Of a stretch of 11,638 nucleotides of DNA, positions 6,618 to 11,638 are shown in pieces. Position 1 is the stretch's first letter, and every line of letters begins with the position of its first letter. The stretch covers positions 1 to 11,638 of the forward strand of contig CAMWWJ010000073.1 of NCBI GenBank assembly GCA_947177925.1, in the 5' to 3' direction. A model generated the notes under the pieces. That model did no database searches. It worked only from the letters and a program-made list of their open reading frames with translations, and was not told the origin of the DNA. This DNA comes from an uncultured Lachnospiraceae bacterium. GTDB lineage: Bacteria > Bacillota > Clostridia > Lachnospirales > Lachnospiraceae. A program made the position numbers and the translations under genes.

Positions 6618-6657
6618 AGCTGCATGTCAAAGTCCTATTTTTCTCTTTCTATTTGAA

Positions 6658-7440
6658 TCAGACTCCTATATGAAATATCCTTTCTGTATTCTTCCTTGCA
6701 TTTTCCATCAATACATCCTCTGATACTTTCATATATTTCGCCAAATCTCTCACAACATACTTAATATTCTGCGGCACATTCGTTCTGCCAAGCCCCGGAA
6801 CATTCTTAGGGGTTAAATATGGCGCATCCGTCTCCACCAAAATCCGGTCCAGTGGAATGATGGATACTGCCTCACGTAATTCTTTCGCCCGGCGGTCATC
6901 ACAGATCCATCCGGTAATCCCAATGAAAAATCCCATAGAGAGATACTTATCCAATGTTTCTTTATTTCCCGTAAAACAATGTACTACTGAATTTTTACAT
7001 ATATCCGGATGCTTTTTGAATCTTTTTATAAAGTCATCGGCTGCATTTCGCTCATGGAGAAATAAGGGCATATTCAGTTTCTTGGCAAGCACAATATGCT
7101 TTTCCAGACATCTGATCTGATTTTCTTTCGTAGAAAACATCCTGTCATAATCCAGACCGCATTCCCCTACCGCAACTATCTTCTTATTTTCGGATACAAT
7201 CTGCTCTATCAGATGAAAATCCTCCGCTCTGGCACGGTCTGCATTATGAGGATGGATTCCAGCCGTCCCGAAAGCCTTATGTGTTTTTACAAAATCATTG
7301 ATTTTCTTATTCTCTTTCATATCCGTTCCGGTCAGAATACAGCATACCCCATCATTACCAGCCTCACAGATAATCCTTTCCGGTTCCGGAAACTGTTTAC
7401 AAAAAAGATTCAAACCGATATCATAATATTTTACCTGCAT
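6658..7440 (-). CDS. tatD: TatD-type metal-dependent hydrolase/DNase
   Basis: A 260-residue TIM-barrel amidohydrolase of the TatD family. Relatives are metal-dependent 3'-5' exonucleases linked to DNA repair and turnover in the cytoplasm. The N-terminus YYDIGLNLFCKQF matches the E. coli TatD subgroup (DIGVNL) rather than the YcfH/YabD subgroup, which carries DxHxH there. Other motifs are AGIHPHNADR (60-69), GECGLDYDRMFST (92-104, with E93), LFLHERNA (126-133, with H129), VVHCFTG (152-158, with H154), IGITGWICDDRR (173-184) and ETDAPYLTP (203-211, with D205). The open frame extends to an ATG at 7521, but ACAGGAGA lies 9 nt before the ATG at 7440 and homology begins there, so 7440 is the start. 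It lies 62 bp after the two-TM gene, probably in the same transcript. No terminator was seen after it. Confidence 0.92.
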   Translation of the reverse strand: MQVKYYDIGLNLFCKQFPEPERIICEAGNDGVCCILTGTDMKENKKINDFVKTHKAFGTAGIHPHNADRARAEDFHLIEQIVSENKKIVAVGECGLDYDRMFSTKENQIRCLEKHIVLAKKLNMPLFLHERNAADDFIKRFKKHPDICKNSVVHCFTGNKETLDKYLSMGFFIGITGWICDDRRAKELREAVSIIPLDRILVETDAPYLTPKNVPGLGRTNVPQNIKYVVRDLAKYMKVSEDVLMENARKNTERIFHIGV

Positions 7441-7502
7441 ATCATTTTTCTCCTGTTTCTTAATACACAATACGAAAATGAAGTATTCATATCCATTCCA
7501 TA

Positions 7503-8432
7503 TTACACTATTACAATACATACCTCATGAATGATGATTCTTTTATCCAATTCCCTTATTGCATCAACTATCGTTTTTCTTATCCCATTATAAACGATAT
7601 CTTCCTCATTATGATAAAACCTGTTATGTGCATAACTGAAATACTCCATAAGCTTTGGCTCCAAAACAATACTGTTGTATTTTTTCCTTGATGTCATATG
7701 GACTTCAACATATACCATCTTCAGTTCAACAGGTCTGTCTATGTAGTTAAAACAGGAAGGACTGAAAATCATATATGATTTAGAACGCACACTGCATAAA
7801 GTCAATCTCTCTGTGAACGCATTGTGTAACTCATCGCCAGTTAAATATGCAATATCCTTTATGGAATACTTTAAAAGCTTATCCAGTGGAGTATTATCCA
7901 GTTTCCCCCAATTCGCCATCCAAAAAAGCTTGTCATCCTCTTCATTTTTTTCTTTTTCTATATTTGCCTTTTGCTTTTTATAAAAATACTGAGGGTATAC
8001 TTTGCCCTTATAAATATATACACTGCACATTTGCTGCACATTGACATACTCAAAAGGCCATCTTCCATAATCACCAAATTCTGCAAAATATGCTTTCCTG
8101 TCAATATGATAACATACCTTGATTCTATATACGATTTTAGAAGAATATGGTCCATATACCTTTTTTTCCTTTGTATATATGGATACTACCTTTGCTTTAT
8201 ATTCTTTTCCTCTGCTTATAGCATTTTTCCCCGCATGCTCCTTCGGATACCATATACAGAAAACAATTGCTTCCAACACACAAAAACCAACAAAACTATA
8301 TGCTATATTGTCTAAAAAAATCTTATTGATCCCACAAACATACATACAAGTTACTATGAAGCATATTTCCAATACCGCAATCACAACATGCAGATATCTT
8401 ATTTCTTCAAATTTATTATACAGTCTTTTCAT
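7503..8432 (-). CDS. Uncharacterised membrane protein with two N-terminal TM segments
   Basis: I do not recognise this 309-residue protein. Two hydrophobic helices lie at about residues 14-34 and 42-62, followed by a basic patch (HAGKNAISRGKEYK). Residues about 78-150 look beta-rich and could form a small barrel-like domain (KAKVVSIYTKEKK, then KIVYRIKVCYHIDRK, then CSVYIYKGKVYPQYF), loosely reminiscent of DUF3592-type domains. A charged linker (KANIEKEKNEEDDK, 155-168) leads to a C-terminal domain of about 140 residues containing ELKMVYVEVHMTSRKKYNS and a helical NGIRKTIVDAIRELDKR. The ATG at 8432 overlaps the stop of the permease-CPBP gene by ATGA, with GAGGGG just upstream, so translation is coupled. 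It is somewhat more AT-rich than the transporter genes. Function could be a partner or immunity/accessory protein of the transporter, but this rests on position alone. Confidence 0.85.
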   Translation of the reverse strand: MKRLYNKFEEIRYLHVVIAVLEICFIVTCMYVCGINKIFLDNIAYSFVGFCVLEAIVFCIWYPKEHAGKNAISRGKEYKAKVVSIYTKEKKVYGPYSSKIVYRIKVCYHIDRKAYFAEFGDYGRWPFEYVNVQQMCSVYIYKGKVYPQYFYKKQKANIEKEKNEEDDKLFWMANWGKLDNTPLDKLLKYSIKDIAYLTGDELHNAFTERLTLCSVRSKSYMIFSPSCFNYIDRPVELKMVYVEVHMTSRKKYNSIVLEPKLMEYFSYAHNRFYHNEEDIVYNGIRKTIVDAIRELDKRIIIHEVCIVIV

Positions 8433-10468
8433 ATCATCCCCTCATTTATAAGACTACTCTCTTTCTTCCTGCTTATCCGCCACCCAAGCCAAAGGAATAT
8501 CCCTCCGGCAAGAATCATGCCAGCAAACACCATCACCTGTCCGCCACCAAAATCCAGATTCATCAAAGCAGGATACGTTTCGCTAAGCTGCTCCTGATAT
8601 TTGCTTACGAACAGGGAGATAAAGTTATTGGCAAAGTGCATGAGCATAGCCGGAAAAATACTGCCGGTCCGGTATACTAAAACAGCCAGCAGGCATCCTA
8701 AAAAGGCGGTAGGAATCAGCTTTACAAGGCTGAAATGATAACAGCCGAAAATAAAACCGGTCATAAGGACTGCCATAACAGGGCTTGTTTTCCCTTTCAT
8801 GGTACCAAAGACAAATCCTCTGAACATGAGCTCTTCCCCAATAGCAGGCAGAACTGCCATAACAACCACGATAGCCCAAAAGGGCGCCTGCAAAAGAAAA
8901 TCAAACTGTGCCTGAAGGCTCTCACTGCTGTCCTTTAAAAACATGGATAACACGCTGCTTAACACAAGGTTCAGGCAAAAACCGCCTGCCAAAAAACAAA
9001 GGGATGCTAACACTCCTTTCAAACCGGGAGCCTTTAAGGAAAACAGCTTTTTAAAATCTGTTTTCACATACCAGCCATAGCAGACAGGCAGAAGCAAAAT
9101 CAATAGCTGCTGTACCAGAACACCTAAGAATCCCAGCTTTATCGTAGCAAAGGAACCGATATAAAAAATTCCCAGAATCAAAATACATAAAAGCAGCAGC
9201 AAATCTCCGTAACCCGGCAGCTGTCCCTGTTTCATCTCGCTTCTTTTATGAAAAATCTTTAAGCTCGTAAAGCCCTCTGCAAAGAGAACGGATTCGCTGT
9301 TATAAATCCTTCCAAGCACCATAACGGTAAGCAGGCTGTATGCCACATTACAAAAAAGCACTACGGCAAAGAGACCATAGTTGTACTGAAAGCTGAACAA
9401 ATCTTTAATCAGCAAAGTAACGTTGACAATGGGAACTGCTGCAGTGGCAGCCGTCAACTTAAAATCAGGCAGCATTCCCGCATAGCTGGAAAACATAAAT
9501 ACTAACAGTACCGGTGTAATATAATTGTTTGCTTCCTTGAAGCTTTTTGCAAAAATGCAGACGCACATGCAGACAGCTGTTACAAGCAGTGCGAATACAA
9601 GCATAATGATCACAGAAAATAAAATGGCAGGCACAAAGGTTGCAAAATCAAAAGACAGATTCTGCACACTTTCCGCAAAAAAGCTGAACATAAATCCAAA
9701 TGCCGCCATCATAGAGAGAATATTTAAAAATGCCGATGTGCAGGCTATGACCGATACTGCCAGAAATTTGCTCATAATCAATTCAAAATTGGTCACAGGA
9801 AGAGTCAGAAGTGTTTCCAGCGTTCCTCTTTCCCTCTCTCCTGCCGTCACATCAATTGTCGGATACATAGCGCCTAAACAAATGCTGGTAATCATCAAAA
9901 ACGGAATGATGGAGCCGAGCATGCTGCCCATGCTTTCTTCTTTCGAGGACATATCCGCCTTTTCATAGCTGATGGGATAAAGTACCACATTCTCATCAAG
10001 CCCTAGATCGTCTACGGCTTCTTTCCGAAGCTCTTCCCTGAAAAGCTCCAGTCCGTCATAAAGCACATCTGCCGCAGTGACGGAATCCGTTTCTGCAGAT
10101 AAATAGTGAATGGAATAGCAGAGCCTTCCTTCCTTTTCTTCTGCTGTCACATAAGCATCCAGTTCCTTGTCCATAAGGGACTTTTCCGGATTTTCTGTCT
10201 CCAGGATTTCCAACTGGTAGGATAATTCTTTCTCATGCTCTTCAAACACATCCTGAATCTTTTCTTTTTCCTCCACCTCATAAAAGGCCGCCTTATAAAT
10301 CTTTTCTTCCTGATCCGTCATGACAGCGCTTGTAATCAAGGTCATGGCCACAATCAACAACGGATATAGCAAAAGAGGAACCAATACCATCATGACCAAT
10401 GTTTTCTTGTCACGAAAAATATCCGTCAGCTCCCTCTTAAAAAGCGATTTTATTCTTTTTGTACTCAT
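8429..10468 (-). CDS. ABC-2 permease fused to a CPBP intramembrane protease domain (NatB-like)
   Basis: A 679-residue integral membrane protein. The N-terminal part resembles NatB-type ABC-2 exporters: a first membrane helix at about residues 24-50, a large extracytoplasmic domain (about 55-180), and then the cytoplasmic coupling segment GERERGTLETLLTLPVTN (210-227) before a bundle of five to six helices to about 390. A second group of helices (about 422-620) forms a CPBP (CAAX protease / bacteriocin-processing) domain with EELMFRG (E545, E546, R550), FIFGCYHFS (F574, H578) and HFANN (H611, N615), so all the metal-binding/catalytic positions seem present. A final helix lies at about 645-663. 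Proteins with this permease-plus-CPBP arrangement occur in Firmicutes. Roles proposed for the parts are export of Na+ or a peptide, and bacteriocin self-immunity or peptide processing. The start ATG overlaps the ATPase stop by ATGA. Confidence 0.92.
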   Translation of the reverse strand: MSTKRIKSLFKRELTDIFRDKKTLVMMVLVPLLLYPLLIVAMTLITSAVMTDQEEKIYKAAFYEVEEKEKIQDVFEEHEKELSYQLEILETENPEKSLMDKELDAYVTAEEKEGRLCYSIHYLSAETDSVTAADVLYDGLELFREELRKEAVDDLGLDENVVLYPISYEKADMSSKEESMGSMLGSIIPFLMITSICLGAMYPTIDVTAGERERGTLETLLTLPVTNFELIMSKFLAVSVIACTSAFLNILSMMAAFGFMFSFFAESVQNLSFDFATFVPAILFSVIIMLVFALLVTAVCMCVCIFAKSFKEANNYITPVLLVFMFSSYAGMLPDFKLTAATAAVPIVNVTLLIKDLFSFQYNYGLFAVVLFCNVAYSLLTVMVLGRIYNSESVLFAEGFTSLKIFHKRSEMKQGQLPGYGDLLLLLCILILGIFYIGSFATIKLGFLGVLVQQLLILLLPVCYGWYVKTDFKKLFSLKAPGLKGVLASLCFLAGGFCLNLVLSSVLSMFLKDSSESLQAQFDFLLQAPFWAIVVVMAVLPAIGEELMFRGFVFGTMKGKTSPVMAVLMTGFIFGCYHFSLVKLIPTAFLGCLLAVLVYRTGSIFPAMLMHFANNFISLFVSKYQEQLSETYPALMNLDFGGGQVMVFAGMILAGGIFLWLGWRISRKKESSLINEGMI

Positions 10469-11265
10469 GCCTCATCCGCTCCTTCCATGATTACATGAAA
10501 TGCATCTCTTAAATTTTCTGTTTTCGTATCTTCCATAATCTTTGGGGGAGTCCCCTCTTTCAAAATGCCCCCTTTGTAAATCATCAGGATACGATCACAT
10601 AAAAACTGTGCTTCTTCTAAATAGTGGGTGGAATACAAGACAGTCTTTCCAAGCTTCTTCTGCTCTTTCATAAAATTTACAATGGCATCTGCCGATAAAA
10701 TGTCCAATCCCAAAGTAGGCTCATCAAATATGTAAATATCCGGATCATGAATCAGGCATCTGGCAATAGAAGCCCGCTGGGTCTGTCCGGTAGACAGCTT
10801 TTCAATCCGGTTGTCTCCAAATTCCTTCATATCGAGCACCGTGAAAATCTCTTCAATCCGTCTTTCACATTCCTCCTTGGAAATATGATAAATTTCCCCC
10901 AGCATCCTGAGCATTTCCCTGGTGCTAAGCCTGTGATAAAGCTTTGTATTACCGGATAAATATCCGATATTTTTTTTCATTTCTACCGGCTCTGTAATCA
11001 GACTTCCCTCTGCATCCTCCATGACCACCCGTCCGCCGGTAGGCTCCATCAGAGTGCCCAACATCCGAAGCAGCGTAGTCTTTCCTGCCCCGTTAGGTCC
11101 CAGAATGCCTAAAATTTCTCCGGGCCCCACTTCTAAAGAAATATCATTTACTGCATAAAATTCTTCTTTCACTGACTTTTTTTTGAAGCCTTTTCCTTTT
11201 TTAACCGTTTCCTCTTCCAGCTTTGTCCGGATGAACACTTTGCTTAAATGTTCCGCTTTCAGCAT
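10465..11265 (-). CDS. ABC transporter ATP-binding protein (NatA-like)
   Basis: A 266-residue ATPase that energises the membrane partner encoded downstream. Walker A GPNGAGKTT lies at 56-64, the Q-loop equivalent is replaced by a GYLSGNT segment (101-107), the signature is LSTGQTQR (157-164) rather than LSGGQ, Walker B is IYIFDEPT (177-184) with the D-loop LGLD after it, and the switch histidine is H214 in YSTHYLEE. A basic insert (about residues 15-35, KKGKGFKKKS) precedes the first conserved strand. The frame is open much further upstream, to 11517, but that stretch overlaps trmD and lacks family similarity. GGAGG lies 7 nt before the ATG at 11265, so that start is chosen. It is 37 bp downstream of trmD, and its stop overlaps the permease ATG by ATGA. 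NatA/NatB Na+ export and peptide export are both possible roles. Confidence 0.93.
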   Translation of the reverse strand: MLKAEHLSKVFIRTKLEEETVKKGKGFKKKSVKEEFYAVNDISLEVGPGEILGILGPNGAGKTTLLRMLGTLMEPTGGRVVMEDAEGSLITEPVEMKKNIGYLSGNTKLYHRLSTREMLRMLGEIYHISKEECERRIEEIFTVLDMKEFGDNRIEKLSTGQTQRASIARCLIHDPDIYIFDEPTLGLDILSADAIVNFMKEQKKLGKTVLYSTHYLEEAQFLCDRILMIYKGGILKEGTPPKIMEDTKTENLRDAFHVIMEGADEA

Positions 11266-11302
11266 ATCTTTTCCTCCGTTTCCATTATGGGCGATGCCTT
11301 CT

Positions 11303-11638
11303 TTATTTATTTCTTTCCTTCCACTTTTCATATAAATCCGGCCTTCTTTCCTTTGTCCGCTTGACGGATTGCTCCTTCCGCCACTTTTCAATATTGGCAT
11401 GATGCCCCGACAATAACACATCCGGCACCTTTTTCCCTCTCCACTCTTCCGGTCTGGAATACTGGGGATATTCCAGCAGATCCTCATGAAAAGACTCGAA
11501 TTCAGCGGATACGTCATTATTCAATACTTCCGGCACCAGACGGGAAATGGCATCAATCATGACCATGGCTGGAAGCTCTCCTCCGGTAAGCACATAATCG
11601 CCAATGGAAACATAATCCGTCACGATTTCTTCCAGAAC
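11303..11638 (-). CDS. trmD: tRNA (guanine-37-N1)-methyltransferase, C-terminal part
   Basis: TrmD methylates G37 next to the anticodon of several tRNAs using S-adenosylmethionine and prevents frameshifting. The frame is open through the right window edge, so only the last 111 codons are visible. They begin VLEEIVTDYVSIGDYVLTGGE, which is the trefoil-knot SAM-binding loop of SPOUT methyltransferases, and continue with PAMVMIDAISRLVPEVL. The C-terminal domain reads EYPQYSRPEEWRGKKVPDVLLSGHHANI, then IEKWRKEQS, the usual ending of the family, and stops normally. About 130 N-terminal residues lie outside. In related genomes rplS usually follows trmD directly. Here an ABC exporter follows within 37 bp, so the exporter may share the rpsP-rimM-trmD promoter. 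Confidence 0.97.
   Translation of the reverse strand, partial: VLEEIVTDYVSIGDYVLTGGELPAMVMIDAISRLVPEVLNNDVSAEFESFHEDLLEYPQYSRPEEWRGKKVPDVLLSGHHANIEKWRKEQSVKRTKERRPDLYEKWKERNK

Noticed and set aside
7441..7521. Extended TatD start at 7521
   Set aside because: The extension overlaps the end of the two-TM gene and has no TatD similarity. ACAGGAGA before 7440 fixes the start.
8625..8879. Minus-strand frame inside the CPBP region
   Set aside because: It is an out-of-frame shadow of the permease-CPBP gene, which carries the intact motifs.
11266..11517. N-terminal extension of the ABC ATPase frame up to an ATG at 11517
   Set aside because: It overlaps trmD in another frame, shows no ABC similarity, and a GGAGG site sits correctly before the ATG at 11265.

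Overview
The window looks like chromosomal DNA from a Firmicute of the Clostridia, most likely a Lachnospiraceae gut anaerobe. The evidence is the plsX-acpP-rnc-smc lipid/chromosome block, strong GGAGG-type ribosome binding sites, a NatA/NatB-type exporter whose permease is fused to a CPBP protease domain, and codon use typical of that group. The family assignment is an inference from gene content; no 16S or other marker is present. Every gene I can support is on the minus strand, so transcription runs from the right end of the window to the left.

Right part (about 11638 to 6658): the C-terminal part of trmD enters from outside the window. It is followed 37 bp later by an ABC ATPase, an ABC-2 permease fused to a CPBP membrane protease, and a two-membrane-segment protein of unknown function. 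Both junctions among these last three are 4-bp ATGA overlaps, so the trio is translationally coupled. A TatD-type nuclease/hydrolase follows with its own ribosome binding site.

Middle part (about 6657 to 4061): an AT-rich scar that breaks the housekeeping blocks. It holds a 44-codon remnant ORF, about 600 bp of decayed-looking DNA with small palindromes, an intact SAM-dependent methyltransferase with an excellent ribosome binding site, the C-terminal third of a sugar-nucleotide epimerase, a tandem 25-26 bp repeat, a possible IS end, an intrinsic terminator and a truncated group II intron reverse transcriptase. The scar ends at an 11-bp tandem duplication directly upstream of the plsX promoter.

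Left part (about 4060 to 1): a good sigma-A type promoter drives plsX, acpP, rnc and smc. These join phospholipid precursor synthesis, the acyl carrier protein, double-stranded RNA processing and chromosome condensation in a conserved order. A GC-rich hairpin follows acpP directly. smc runs off the left edge inside its hinge domain.

I see no tRNA, rRNA, CRISPR array or complete mobile element. The least characterised functional unit is the coupled ATPase / permease-CPBP / two-TM protein trio. The most unusual region structurally is the composite scar at 4061-6657. I did not find a clearly new multi-gene system.
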